The notes below the pieces were generated by a model, which ran no database searches, was not told where the DNA came from, and was given only the letters and a program-made list of their open reading frames with translations. Source: Notamacropus eugenii (Eukaryota > Chordata > Mammalia > Diprotodontia > Macropodidae). From it: 64,000 nucleotides of DNA. The stretch spans positions 240,104,069 to 240,168,068 of the forward strand of contig NC_092874.1 of the NCBI RefSeq assembly GCF_028372415.1, given 5' to 3'. A program made the translations under genes and the position numbers. Shown here one piece after another: positions 22,640-34,441 of this stretch (position 1 is the first letter of the stretch; every line of letters starts with the position of its first letter).

Positions 22640-24265
22640 CTTTCTTTGATCCTGGAAAGGTTCTAGAATATATCAGCAAGTAGTATTTCTAAGATCCTGT
22701 ATGGCTTCTTCAGGTCTTGCCAGTGTAAATACATTTCCCTCCTGAATCTGGATGAAAGGTATGGACATAGTATAGTTTAACTCCACAAAGCACTCAGCAA
22801 CATCTCTCATGATATCCTTCCAAAAAAGATGGAGAATTATGGACTAGATAACAGTTCAATTAACTGGTTGAATAGCCAGATGCAGGGCTTGGTTATTAAT
22901 GGATCAATGATGCAGGGAGGGAAGTCTTTGGGCGAGTTCCCAAGGGATTTGTCCCTTATTCCCACTCACACAGACTGTGAAGTGCTAAAGACTATCATCA
23001 CCTCCACCTGGACTGTTACAACTGAGTTCTGATTAGTCTTTCTGCAGCAAGTTCCTCCCCACTCCAGTCTATCCTCCACTCAGTTGTCAATGACTGTCAT
23101 AAAATGCAAGTCTGACCATATCACCCTTCTCTTCAATAAACTAATGACTCTCCAATAGCCTTAATAGTCCAACCCTTTTTACTTTTCCAGTCTCATTACA
23201 CTTTATTAGCCTCTACATATACAAGAATCCATTGACATTGGATGCTCCCTGAGCATGATACCCCATGATACCCTGATGATTTAATGTCTTTTCACTAGCA
23301 TGCTGTTCCCCCACATCTGGAATCTTCACCTTCCTGGTCTCCAATTCTCAGTTTCTCTGGCTTCCTTCAAGATTCAGCTTAAATCCTAGGTTCTGTGGAA
23401 GGTTTCTCTGGGTCCCCTCCACAATTGCTAGTGCCTTCCCTTTGAGATTATCTGTCATTTGCTCTGCATATTTCTTGTATGTACATTTTTTTTTTGTATG
23501 TTGCTTCACCCCAACAGAATGCGAGCTCCTTCGGAGAAGGGAGTGTATTTTTTTCCCATTATTTGTATCTCCAGTGCATAACACAATTCATAGCATGTAG
23601 CAAATGCTTAATAAATGCTTGTTGACTACTATGTTCAATAATTTTTTCAATGACTTGGATGAAGTCATAGATTGCATGATCCACAGAATGTCAGATGTGA
23701 AACTTGTGAACAATAGCCAAAATACTGAATTATAGAGGCAGGATCTACAAATATTCTTGATAGGCTAGAAGGATGAATTAACTAAATAGGAATAAGTGTG
23801 AAGCCTAGTGCTTGGGCTAAAAAAATAAAAATTAATTCTAGAATTGGAGAGGTGTGGTTAGGCAACAACAGTTCCTATTAAATAGATTAGGGGGTTAAAA
23901 AGACTGTTAGCCATGTTGGGATTGATGTGAGAAAAGCTAACATGATACTGAGTCTGGAGCAAAGGAGGGTATAGCCCCATTCTAATTAGATGACATCTTG
24001 AGTACTGTGTTCTTTTAGAGACCACATCTTAGGAAGAACATTGGCCAACTGGAGCAGATCTATCAGATAATGACCAGACTTGTAAGAGACTTGGTTGACT
24101 GTAATGATATGAAGATCAGTTGATGAAAATGATATTTGATCTAAAGAAAAGACTTAGAAGAAGACATGAAATCTGTCTTCTATTGTTTATTGAGTTGTCC
24201 CCAGGCATAGTCATTAAATTTATTTTACTTATCTCCAGAAGGTTGATCTAAGAACAATGAACAGA
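22640..24265 (+). mobile_element. L3/CR1-type LINE, RT region to 3' UTR, split by L2
   Basis: The left piece (22,640-22,955) carries CR1-like RT words: 'ggttctagaatatatc', 'tctcatgatatccttcc', 'ggttattaatggatcaatg' (VINGS). After the L2 insert the right piece (23,629-24,265) continues in register: 'tcaatgacttggatgaagtc' (NDLDE), 'cttgataggctagaagga', 'accacatcttaggaagaaca', 'gaaaagacttagaagaa'. Frames are broken. It ends where a SINE begins. Confidence 0.7.
22956..23628 (+). mobile_element. L2 3' end inside the L3/CR1 element
   Basis: 'ctggactgttacaactgagt', 'agtctgaccatatcaccctt', 'gagctccttcggagaaggga', 'tgtatctccagtgcataaca' and 'aaatgcttaataaatgcttg' form a sense L2 ending exactly where CR1 sequence resumes, so L2 is the later insertion. 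Confidence 0.75.
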
Positions 24266-24510
24266 AGGCAGCTAGGTGGCACAGCGGACAGAGTGCTGGG
24301 CCTGAATTCAGGAAGACTTGAATTAAAATCTGGCCTCGGATACCTATGAGTTGTGTAACCCTGGGCAAGTCTGTTGACCTCTGTTTTCTTTGATTTTCTC
24401 ATCTATAAAATGGGAATGATGATGAGCATCTACCTCTCAGAGTTGAGACGGTCAAGTGAGATATTTGTGAAGCCCGTGGCATTTAGTAGGTAGTCACCCT
24501 CCCTTCTCTA
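24266..24510 (+). mobile_element. tRNA-headed marsupial SINE
   Basis: Near-perfect head 'ggcagctaggtggcacagcg', then 'aaatctggcctcggatacct', 'tgtgtaaccctgggcaagtc', 'ctcatctataaaatgggaat', and an L2-like end 'gcatttagtaggtagtcacc'. It abuts the L3/CR1 3' region. Confidence 0.8.
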
Positions 24511-25615
24511 CAGAGAAATGATCCTTCCTGTCCCTTTTTCAAGGAAGAAAAAGAAAAACCCTTTCCTTCTTCCTATCACTACTGCCACTTACTATATACC
24601 ACCTGCACTGATGGACACTAGTTTTGAAAATTTTGAATATGTTGGAATATATTTATAAGCAAAATAATGAGGGAGTAGTTTGTTTGGGATATCAGCTTTC
24701 CAGGACTTTTTGTGACAGGCAACTGAAAAGGCTTCTTTCCCTTTTACTTCTCTCCTCTCTGGAAGGAGAAGAAAAAGCAAGTTTCTAAAATGACTTGCAA
24801 GTACTTCCTTCTCCCTTGCCTTGCTACCTTGTGTGGCCACTCCCTTTTGGAGAAGTGTACCATATCTCAGGCATTTGGGAAACCCAAGGTTAAAAAACAG
24901 TTTGTTGGGTTGCCAGAGTCACTTCTGCATCTGTCTCCATGGCAACACTTGCAAAAAGCAAGAGAAGATTACTTTATTATTATTATTATCATAGCGGGTT
25001 AGTGATGGAAATGACAGAAAAACTAATTTTGAATAAAGGAAAATATATCAATTTCCGATGATAAGACATGAATGCTGTCATAGATGAATGTTTCGATATG
25101 TAAAAGGAGTGAGAGAATATCTTTGTTTTGATAAAACTTTAATATATGTGTATGAGAAAGCATGGAATTCAGATGGAATATGGAATTTGGGACAGAAAAT
25201 TAAATGTGAAGTGACTATAAAGACTCAATTTTCCTGTAATTGATATAGAATGATTTCTTGCTTATGTCAGAATAATTTGATGGTGCAAAGAGGTGGAGAA
25301 ATCTTTTGTTCATTATGAAAAAGAAAAATATGAATGTAAAGAAGCATAGTTTCAAGGACACTGAGAGATGGAGGCCTATGTTGAAGCCTTTAGAGCTATA
25401 TCTATTATAGATACTTCAGCTTCTTTACTTATAATTATTTCATATTCAAAGATGCTAAAAGTAAGCAAAATGGGAAATCATATAAAATAGAGTGAGGAAT
25501 GATTTTTCAAAGCACTATGAATTTGGTAGAGGAAATGGGAGAGCTGTGGTTTTTTAAGTAAAATATGAGTCACTGAGAGTTAGAAGAATTTTATCTTAGA
25601 GAAACTGAGTAAGTG
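24511..25615. other. Unassigned spacer
   Basis: No gene or repeat family recognised. A short (TTA)n near 24,975-24,992. Confidence 0.35.
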
Positions 25616-25616
25616 A

Positions 25617-25716
25617 ACCATATATATGTGTATGTATGTGTATACCCATACATATATAATATACACACAAATGCTCACACATATGTATGTAAGGAGTGCA
25701 CACGCATGCATGCACG

Positions 25717-25763
<47 letters not shown>
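25617..25763. repeat. TATG/TACA-rich tract and long purine-pyrimidine alternation
   Basis: An imperfect TATG/TACA region leads into a run from about 25,696 in which purine and pyrimidine alternate almost without a break through 'gcatgcatgcacgtgcgcgc' and (CA)n to 25,762. Confidence 0.9.
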
Positions 25764-25984
25764 GAAAGAGCTGGAGACAGCAGATTGTTAAATTTTTAAT
25801 GTGAACATTTATACCTCAGAAATAATCAACTGCTACAAACCAGGACTTATTTTGTTTATTGTCTAGACTTGAGAAAGTGATGGAAAAAATGCTAATAATG
25901 CAGATTAAACTTGAAAGTGTGTTGTGGGTATGCAATTTTTCCTGGAGAACTGGTGGTTAAACATTTACTAGCACTTTCCTGGAG

Positions 25985-26135
25985 AAAAGGCCCAAGTAGG
26001 GAGCTCAAGAAAGGCTTCCTTCCAAAGACAATGCCTGAGTTGCATTTTAAAGAAAGATCTTCTCAGAGTTGGAGCTAAGGAGGGTGTGCATTCCACAATG
26101 GGATGGTCAATTCCAAAGCATGGAGAAAGTCTAAC
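25985..26135 (-). mobile_element. L2 fragment
   Basis: 'agaaaggcttccttccaaag', 'gcctgagttgcattttaaag' and 'gtgtgcattccacaatggga' are reverse-oriented L2 3' sequence. Confidence 0.5.
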
Positions 26136-26499
26136 GCTAGTTTTAATGTGACCAGTTTGAAAATGGAGCAGTTAATTTAAACCCTTATTCTATTTACCCA
26201 TTATGAATTAATGAAAAATCCATATTGGATCTGATGACTATAGTTTCCAAAAATGTTGATTTTTTCTTTTGATTAACACAGAAGCAAACAATTTAATGTC
26301 AGTTTTTTTTTTTTTTCAAAGAGAGATAGAACTCTTTAAATCTCAGTTTCTAAGACATTTTTATCAGGTCTGAACAAGAGCACAGTGAGGTGTATGTTTA
26401 TCAATTAGAAATTCTCCTATCCATTAAGATGCTATTGAATAACTTTTACAGTTATTGGTAAGTATATTTTTGCTAACTTAAAAACAATAAATATCTGTA

Positions 26500-26775
26500 A
26501 ACTATAAGTTTGATTTGTCTTGATGTCTCTAGTTCTCAAAATTCTCATGCTTTTTACTTCATCACTGTATTTTTTTTATATTCTACCTTGTTTCAAACTT
26601 ATTTGTGTACATCTTGCATCATACTTCTTTATGTATGCTCCTCCATAGATAATATGCTCTCTGCTTCTCCACAGATAATAAGCTCTTTGACATCATGATC
26701 TGCATTTTATCTATTTTTGTTCTTCTACTTCCATCATTCAATTGGTGGGTACTTGATAAATGTTTGATTTACATT
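26500..26775 (+). mobile_element. Possible L2 3' end
   Basis: 'gataataagctctttgacat', 'atctatttttgttcttctac' and 'ggtacttgataaatgtttg' follow the L2 3' order but are much diverged. The sequence after it, 26,776-27,370, is unassigned. Confidence 0.35.
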
Positions 26776-27371
26776 GCCATAGGCACTTCTGAGAGAGTTT
26801 TAACCTGTTTTCTAGTATTTGTTTATTTTAAGTTGGACATTGTTTTGGACTTCATTTTTCAGAGCCATCTTTGTTTGATATCAGCTTCCTCTTGTGAAAA
26901 TTCCATTTTAAAGAAAGTTGTTTTCTTCACAGTGTGTACTAGTCTAAGTTTGCTATCTCCTTCAGTTTCCTATAGACATTTTGGTTTCTATTAGTTTAGT
27001 GTTGGTACTTCAGAGCCTGTACCTTTCTTTGTTCAAACCGTGTACACATATCCTCCACTAAAAACCTCTTTTTGTAACTCATTTGCTTAGTCATGGCATG
27101 GAGCTGATCCTGGATTCTCAAGGGCTATGATAACATTCTGCAGTCCATTGAAAATCCACCCAAACTAGAAAAGTATTAAGACTGGGGATTGCCATTTGAG
27201 AAACAGCTTAGTTAAGTTCAGAGAAGTTCCATAGGAGAAGGTTGGCCACCAGGTGATATTTTTGGCCTCAGTTCACCCATCAAACTTGATGGAATTATAA
27301 GGCAGCTTATTGGTTGGCTTAAGGATCATCCACATTCCTGATGGTTTTTTAAAAGCAAGAACAATTAACCT

Positions 27372-27565
27372 TTCACAGCAATGCAAGGACCTAAAAAATT
27401 TCTGAAGGACTCTTGAGGCAAAATGAAGAGTTATAGAATTGGATCATAGGAAGAAGCAGATTATTTTCTCTTGTGTTATGTTTTGTTTTGTTTTCATGGT
27501 TCCTCCCATTCATTTTAATTCTTCTATACAAAATGACTAAGGTGAAAAATGTAAAAGAAAAAAAG
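27372..27565 (+). mobile_element. L1 3' UTR fragment
   Basis: 'cacagcaatgcaaggaccta', 'ctcttgaggcaaaatg', 'ttctcttgtgttatgttttg', 'catggttcctcccattcatt' is the sense version of the L1 3' UTR at 5,051-5,421 and 59,640-59,850. The next 320 bases are unassigned. Confidence 0.7.
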
Positions 27566-27892
27566 CAAGAACAAGCTTTGGGAAGCAAACAGTTGTGAGG
27601 AGGGGAACTCTGGCAGTCAAGAATAGGGAGTTCTGAGAAGGATTTCTTGGAAATGAGAAGAAAGACAGTTATGGAGGAAGAATACAGTTCTTTCCAGGAA
27701 ATTACTCTTCATTTTTCTGTTACCCCTCTTCCAGAATAAAATGGGTAGAAAGGAAGATTTCTCCCCTTTCTCTCCCACATCCCTCAAATCAGTAATGGCA
27801 TCATATGGTTGACCAACTCATATGATAGATGCTGAATCTCACAAAGTTGAACTGTGGAGAGCAGACTTAAAAGGCCCAGCAGAACAACCTTA

Positions 27893-28133
27893 CCATTTTG
27901 TTGTTGTTCAGTCATATCTGACTCTCCATGACCCCATTTGGAGTTTTCTTGGCAGAGATAATGGACTGGCTTGCCATTCCTTCTGCAGCTCATTTTACAT
28001 ATGAGGAAACTGAGGAAACAGGGTTAAATGACTTGCTCATGGTCAAAAGCTAGTATGTGAGGCCAGATTTGAACTTATGAAGATGAGTCTTGTTGACTCC
28101 AAGCTCCACACTCTAACCCTTGCACCTCCTAGA
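27893..28133 (-). mobile_element. MAR1/WSINE1-like SINE
   Basis: 'ttgttgttgttcagtcatat', 'ctccatgaccccatttggag', 'aatgacttgctcatggtcaa', 'gtcttgttgactccaagctc': complete reverse copy ending at the head 'gcacctcct'. The following 500 bases (28,134-28,640) are unassigned. Confidence 0.75.
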
Positions 28134-28649
28134 CTTAACATTAGAGAGATCGCTATGAGCTCACCACAGAAAGATATCATGACTCTGCATGGCTAAGAGT
28201 ATGAGTTGCCTTGGTCATGTGATTTACCAATGTTCATTCTTTTTTGCTTAGTTATTCTCTGTGTGTTACCCCTCTCCTCATTTAGTGAGGATAGTATATT
28301 TGTGAGAAAGTGAAGACCCAGGTATATCAGAGGAATGTTTTACTACCACTGATCACGCTATGCCATTTCAGTAAACGCCTTTGCTGTAAGCTAATTGGGT
28401 CAACAATTAGTTGATTATTGAAGATAAATGTATCAGTAGAGTCTTATAAGCTGTGGTTTTATGAGTCTGGACCTATAGAATATCTTGAACTTGGGATAAT
28501 TATCTGTCCAGAGACCTAACCTGTTGGTAGGGTTGGTATGCGTGTTGGGTATTGTGGGGTGGTGAGTAATCTGGGATTAGAAGAGTTAAGCATGGCGTGC
28601 CTGTTATCTGTGTCATATTCAACATACTATAGATTTTTTAAAAATGCCC

Positions 28650-28880
28650 TTTCAGTATCGTGGGCATACATTACTGGACCTGGAATCATAAAGGCCTGAG
28701 TTTGAACCCTGCTTTCCACACTGACTTGATGTGTGACCATGAGCAAGTCATTTAACCTTTCTGAGTCTCAGTTTCCTCTTCTGCAAAACTGGCATAATAT
28801 CTGTAATATCTACCTCCCAAAGCTGTGTAATGAAATGATACTTGAAAGTACTATAAAATGTCATTTATTGGTGTTTTTGT
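28650..28880 (+). mobile_element. MIR-type SINE
   Basis: 'gcctgagtttgaaccctgct', 'gatgtgtgaccatgagcaag', 'tcagtttcctcttctgcaaa', 'tacctcccaaagctgtgtaa': box B through tail. Confidence 0.75.
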
Positions 28881-28943
28881 ATGTTATATATGTGTGTATA
28901 TATGTATACATATATATTATATATGTTTATTTATATGTATAAA
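28881..28943. repeat. TA/TATG-rich tract
   Basis: Imperfect alternation of TATG, TATA and TACA between the MIR and the next SINE. Confidence 0.8.
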
Positions 28944-29246
28944 TGGGAGCAGCTAGGTGGTGCAGTGGATAGAGCACCAGTGCAGGAGTCAGGAGGACCT
29001 GAGTTCAAATCTCACCTCAGACACTTGACACTCACTAGCTATGTGACCTTGGGCAAGTCACTTAACTCCAATTGCCTCATCCTGGGTCATCTCCAGTCAT
29101 CCTGATGAATATCTGGTCACTGGATTCAGATGGCTCTGGAGAAGAAGTGAGGCTGGTGACCTTGCACAGCCCTCCCTCACTCAAAACAAAGTCAAGTGCA
29201 AGTCATGTCATCATTTCTCTGATGGCATGATCTTCTTCAGCAATGA
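28944..29246 (+). mobile_element. tRNA-headed SINE with an RTE-like 3' tail
   Basis: The head 'agcagctaggtggtgcagtg' and CORE-like body 'gtgaccttgggcaagtcact' are followed not by the usual tail but by 'ggccactggattcagatggc'-type sequence ('ggtcactggattcagatggc') and 'catgatcttcttcagcaatg'. That end parallels 'gatcttctttgaagatgaag' at the RTE 3' end near 52,990, suggesting mobilisation by an RTE-type LINE. It is well preserved relative to other SINEs here. Confidence 0.7.
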
Positions 29247-29291
29247 AAGATGAACACACACACATATACACACATACACACACACACACAC

Positions 29292-29380
<89 letters not shown>

Positions 29381-29382
29381 CA
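29247..29382. repeat. Compound (CA)n(TA)29(CA)15 microsatellite
   Basis: CA-rich to 29,290, a pure AT run at 29,295-29,352, then CA at 29,353-29,382. It starts directly at the SINE 3' end, so it probably grew from the SINE tail. Confidence 0.95.
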
Positions 29383-29472
29383 GGTATGTTTGAAAAACAT
29401 ATATATATTCTTATTTTCCCCTTTGTTTTTAAGGTAGCAAACTGTGAAAAATTCTTCAGTTTCAATGCGTAA

Positions 29473-29712
29473 GGTGGTGTTGTTGAGTCACATCTGACTT
29501 CATGAATCTATTTGGGGTTATCTTGGCAAAGATACTAGAGTGGTTTGCCATTTCCTTCTCCAACCCATTTTACAGATGAGGAATTACAGGGTTAAATAAC
29601 TTGCCCAGAGTCATGCAGCTAATCAATGTCTGAGGTCAGATTTGAATTCCGGAAAATGAATCTTCCTAACTCCAGCCTGAGTGCTTTATTTACTATACCA
29701 TCAAGATGCCCA
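29473..29712 (-). mobile_element. MAR1/WSINE1-like SINE
   Basis: 'ttgttgagtcacatctgact', 'cttggcaaagatactagagt', 'aaataacttgcccagagtca', 'ttcctaactccagcctgagt', ending 'tcaagatgccc'. Confidence 0.75.
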
Positions 29713-29928
29713 TAGGGTTTCTGTAAGACTCTAAATGAAGAATCTGATGAAAGTCCTCAATAGTTGCTCATGAAATACTGTGAACTGTTAATCTACCAAT
29801 ACAGTCCTTTGCACTAATTTTTGTTTGTAAAAAAGGAAAAAAAATATTTTAAGGGATGCAGGCAGGCATTGTCCATGTTCATTGATACAATATGTTTGGC
29901 TGGATTACATTTCATTGTATATCTAGAT

Positions 29929-29984
29929 CAGGGGTAGGGAATCTGTGGTCTCAAGGCACCATGTGATCTAGAGGTCCACCCCTG
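29929..29984. mobile_element. 56-bp hAT micro-element with perfect 8-bp target duplication
   Basis: It begins 'caggggtaggga' and ends 'ccacccctg', near-complementary hAT termini. It is flanked by identical 8-base repeats 'atctagat' at 29,921-29,928 and 29,985-29,992. The interior ('ggtctcaaggcaccatgtga') resembles the ends of the larger hAT remnant at 1,402. It is an internally deleted non-autonomous copy. Confidence 0.75.
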
Positions 29985-30024
29985 ATCTAGATGAATGGGA
30001 AGAAGCAAATGTTGGCATGATGAA

Positions 30025-30235
30025 AGGAAAAAATCCTTAATAATTAGAGCTGTCCAAAAGTAGAATGAGCTGTTTTAGGAGGTATTGGGATCCCTATTTA
30101 TGGAGGTCTTGAAGAGAAGGTTGTATTATTATTCTTTGCCAAGGATGTTATAAAGGTGATTTTTTTCTTCTGTTATATATGAGTTACAGTGGATGACCTC
30201 TGAAGTCTATTCCAGGTCAGTGATTTTTTTATTTT
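30025..30235 (+). mobile_element. L3/CR1 3' UTR
   Basis: 'aattagagctgtccaaaagt', 'gaatgagctgttttaggagg', 'tggaggtcttgaagagaagg', 'gtggatgacctctgaagtct' follow the CR1/L3 3' order. Confidence 0.65.
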
Positions 30236-30449
30236 TTGACTTTGAGGGATGGGGGTGGCACGAAATTATATAAATTCAAACTACCCCTCTAGCTATCAAC
30301 AGATCTAAGAGATATTCCTTGGAAGGTCCTGTCTAAGACTAGAATACAACATTGAACAAGGGATCAATCTTTATCAGAGAAACTTACTGCAAAGATATTT
30401 TTCTAGATTAAATATTTTCTTTCTAATTTGACTTTCATTGACTTTTAAA

Positions 30450-31245
30450 AAAACTTGAATTTTATGCAATAAAAATTGTTCATTTGTACTCTATGATTTG
30501 CTTTTCACCTATTTCTAGGGATTTTTCCTTTCTCCCTATAGATATGGACAGGTAATTTCTGATTGGTCTATGATGTTAAAAAGTACAAATCATCTCACTT
30601 AGAGTTCGTCATCAGGTAAAATTGTTGGTCTATACTTGATTTCTTCCAGACTTCTTTCTAGTTTTCTTGGCAGTTTCTTTTTGGGGGGTGGAACAGTGAG
30701 CCTTTATGCCTGTAAGGTCTTCGGAATTGTCAAACCTTATGCTACTGTTTGTTCCCTATATGTTGGGGTACCTAGTCTGTTCCACTGATCAACATTTCTT
30801 TTTAAAAATCACAGACAAATAATTTTTGTTATTACTGCTTTGGAGTATAGTTTGAGATTTGGTACTACTAGCCCTCTTCTTTACTATTTTTCCTCTTTAT
30901 TTTCCTCGATATTCTTGGCTTTTTCTTCCTTCAGTTGAATTTCATTATTATTTTTTGTAGCTATATAAAATAATGCTTTGGCAGATTTTTTCAGTTTGGC
31001 AAATTAACTTAAGTAGTATTATTATTTTTATTATATTGGCTCAGTCTGCCAATGATCTGTTAATATTTATTCACTTATTTACGTTTCTTTTTATTTACAG
31101 TGTTTTGTACTTGGATTCAGACATTTGTACCAAATGTGTCTTTATAGGCTGACTCAAATATTTTACATGTTCTGTAATTATTTTAGATAGAATTGTTTTA
31201 TCTCTTTCTGCTGGATTTAGTTAGTGACAGACAGGCTAATTATTT
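30450..31245 (-). mobile_element. L1 ORF2 fragment
   Basis: Reverse-oriented L1: 'ttggtctatacttgatttct', 'tggagtatagtttgagattt', 'aattaacttaagtagtatta' match the ORF2 region after the RT domain (compare 60,990-61,230). It is older and more decayed than the neighbouring copy. Confidence 0.6.
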
Positions 31246-31254
31246 ATTTTAATT

Positions 31255-33780
31255 GTTTTTTTTAAAAAATTATTTATTTTTAGCAATTTTTAAAAAAGTT
31301 TTGAGTTCACTTTTCTCTCTCCTTCTAGTCCTTCCCTCATCCATCGGCAAGCAACATGAAATCAATTATACATGTGAAATCATAGAGAACATATTTCCCT
31401 TTTTCATGCTTCAAAAGGAAAGCAAGAAAAATAAAGAAAATGAAAAAGCTATATTCAAATGTGCATTCAGAGTTCATCAGTTCTCTCTCTCTGGAAGTGG
31501 AGAGCATTTTTCATCACGAGTCCTTCTGAATTGTCTTAAATCATTGTATTGCTAAGAGTAGCTAAGTAAATTGTAGTTGATCATTATATAATATTGCTTT
31601 TAATGTATGCAATGTTCTCCTGGTTCTGCTTACTTCACTTTGCATCTGTTCATACAAGTCATCCCAAGTTTTTCTGAAACCATCCTGCTCATCATTTCTT
31701 ATAGCACAATAATATTACATCACAATCACAAAAAACCACAACTTATTCAGCCATTCCCCAAAATGATAAGAATCCCTTTAATTTCCAATGCTTTGTCACC
31801 AAAAAAAAAGAACTACTATAAATATCTTTGTACAAACAGACCCTTTTCCATTGTCATTTATGTCTTTGGAATATAGACTGGTATCATTGGGTCAAAGGGT
31901 ATCCACAGTTTTATAACCTTTTGATTATAGTTGCAAACTGTCTTGTGGAATGTTGGACCAGTTCACAATTTAACCAACAGGGCATTAATGTCCCAATTTT
32001 TCCACATCCCCTCCAGTATTTGTCATTTTCTTTTTTCTGTCATGTTAGTCAATTTGACAGGTGTGAAGAGGTATGTCAGAGATAATCTAATTTGCTTTTC
32101 TCTAATATATTATGATTTAGGAGGATTTTTTTTCATATAACTATAAATGACTTTGATTTCTTCTTCTGAAGACTGCCTTTGCACATCCTTTGACCATTTT
32201 TCAATTGGAAAGTGGTTCTGATTTTTATAAATTTGATTCAGTTGCCTACATATTTGAGAAGTGAAGTCTTTATCAGAGAAAGTTGATGTGAACTTCTTTC
32301 CCTGATGCCCATTTCCTGTTTTCCTTCTAATCTTGGCTGCATTGGTTTTGTTTATGCAAAACCTTTTTAATTTAATGTAATCAAAATTATCCATTTTACT
32401 TTCTGTAATCCATCTCTATCTCTTGTTTAAATTTTTCTCTTATCCATAGACCTGACCAGGTAAAATTTTCCATGCTCCCCTAATTTGCTTATGATATTGC
32501 CCTTTATGTCTATATACAGTATGAGATGTTGGTCTATACCTCATTTCTGCCAAACTACTTTTCAGTTTTCCTAGAAATTTTTACCAAATAGTGAGGTCTT
32601 GCCCCCAAAGCTTGAATCTATCAAACATTAGATTGCTGTGGTCATTGATTACTACATATTACTGTAGCTCATCTATTATACTGGTCTATGACTATATTTC
32701 TTAACCAGTACATCATTTTAATGATTACCACTTTGTATTATAGTTTAAAATCTGCTACTACTATGCCTCCTTCCTTCACATTTTTTCATTGATTCCCTTT
32801 ATATTCTTGACCTTTTGTTTTTCTAGGTGAAATTTGTTATGTTTTTTTCTAGGTCTATAAAATAATTCTTTGGTACTGTATTTTGATTGGGATGTCATTG
32901 AATAAGCAAATTAATTTAGGTAGTATTATCATTTTTATTACCTTATATACTTTATTACTGGCTCTGTCTACCCCATGAGCAATTAAAATTTCTTCAGTTG
33001 TTTAGATCTGTATTTATTTGTGTGAAAAAATATTTTGTAATTGTGTTCATATAATTCCTGGGTTTGTCTTGGCAGATAGAATCCCAAATATTTTATATTG
33101 TTCACTGCTATTTTAAATGGAATTTGTGTTTCTAACTCTTGGAGTTTGTTGGTAATATGTAGAAATGCTGATGAATTATGTGGGTTTATTTTGTAATCTG
33201 CAATTTTGCTAAAGTTACATATTATTTCACCTAGCTTTTTAGTTTATTCTTTAGGATTCTCTAAATATGCAATCATGTTTGCAAAGAGTGATAGTTTGAT
33301 TTGCTTTATTATCTATTCTTATTCCTTTAATTTTTTTCTTGTTTTATTGCTATAGCTAGCAATTCTAGTATAATATTGAATGTAGCATAGTGATGATAAT
33401 GGAGAGGCTTGCTTCCTCTTTGATCTTCTTAGGATGGTTTCCAATTTATCTCCCTTACAGATAATGCTTACTGATAGTTTTACATGCATACTACTTATTT
33501 TAAATTAAGCTCCATCCATTCCCATCCTTTCTAATTTTTTTTAAATAGAAATGAATGTTGTATTTTATCAAGAGCTTTTTCTGTACCTATTGAGATAGTG
33601 AAATGATTTCTATTGGTTTTGTTATTTACATGGTAAATTATGCTTAGTGTTTCCCTAATATTGAACCAGCCCCACAGTTCCTGTATAAATCCTACCCAGT
33701 CATAGTGTATTATCTTTGTGATCTATTTCTGTAATTGCCTTGCTAGTGTTTTATTTGAAATTTTTGCATTAATATTCATT
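31255..33780 (-). mobile_element. L1 3' UTR and ORF2, left part of a split element
   Basis: The 3' UTR is at 31,255-31,660. The ORF2 C-terminus follows ('ttcagttgcctacatatttg', 'gcctttgcacatcctttgac'), and the RT region lies near 33,100-33,780 ('gcaaagagtgatagtttgat', 'ttgctatagctagcaattct', 'tgaaccagccccacagttcc'). The copy is interrupted at 33,780 by a sense HAL1-like element and resumes at about 36,566. Confidence 0.7.
32110..32394 (-). pseudogene. L1 ORF2 C-terminal region remnant
   Basis: A 94-codon open piece reads 'MDNFDYIKLKRFCINKTNAA' and 'KWSKDVQRQSSEEEIKVIYS', the ORF2 segment after the RT domain. Equivalent words occur at 60,451-60,732. It is a decayed fragment without the catalytic residues. 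Confidence 0.65.
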
Positions 33781-34441
33781 GGGGGGGCAGAGCCAAGATG
33801 GTAGAGTAGAAAGACACACATACTCTAGCTTTTCCCCCAGAGCCCATAAAATACCTGTAAAGAAAGACTCTCAACAAATTCTAAAGCATTTGCTCTAGAA
33901 GGCACAGAATGATCAAATGGAGGAGATTTCTGGCCCAGGGTGACCTGGAAGGCCGATGGGAAAAATCTGTTGTGCTAGACGTGGAGTGGAGCACAGCCCA
34001 ACCTTGGCCATGTGGTACCGGGAGGAGCAGGGCTGAAGCAGGCCTCGGGGGTGGAATCCATGGCAGAATCAGAGGTTCACAGTTCCCTCAACCCACAGGT
34101 AACAAAGACACTTCAAAGGTCAGTGAGAGAGATTTTTCACCTCTGTGACATGGAAGCAGGGCCCTCCCCCAGCATCGGCCCCAGGTGGTGGTGATGGCAG
34201 CAGCAACAGGGGAGCTGAGTGACTGTGGTGGAGGTGGCCATGGAAGGAAGCAGCCAGCTTCCATTGTTGTGGAAGCCCTCAGCTTAAAGTCCAGCTGATC
34301 TTAATCTGAGCCGTGGCTCAGCCAGGGAATAAGTGTCTCTCTCTTGATTGTACCACCTTGGAGAAACTGAGAACTTACAGATCCCCAGAGTATACCCTAC
34401 TCTTGACAAAGGACCCAAAAGTCAAGTAACTGGTTGAGAAA

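Noticed and set aside
24266..24340. tRNA gene at SINE heads (also 14,144, 28,944 and 42,169)
   Set aside because: The A- and B-box-like words belong to SINE heads followed by CORE and tail; no cloverleaf with a plausible acceptor stem was seen.
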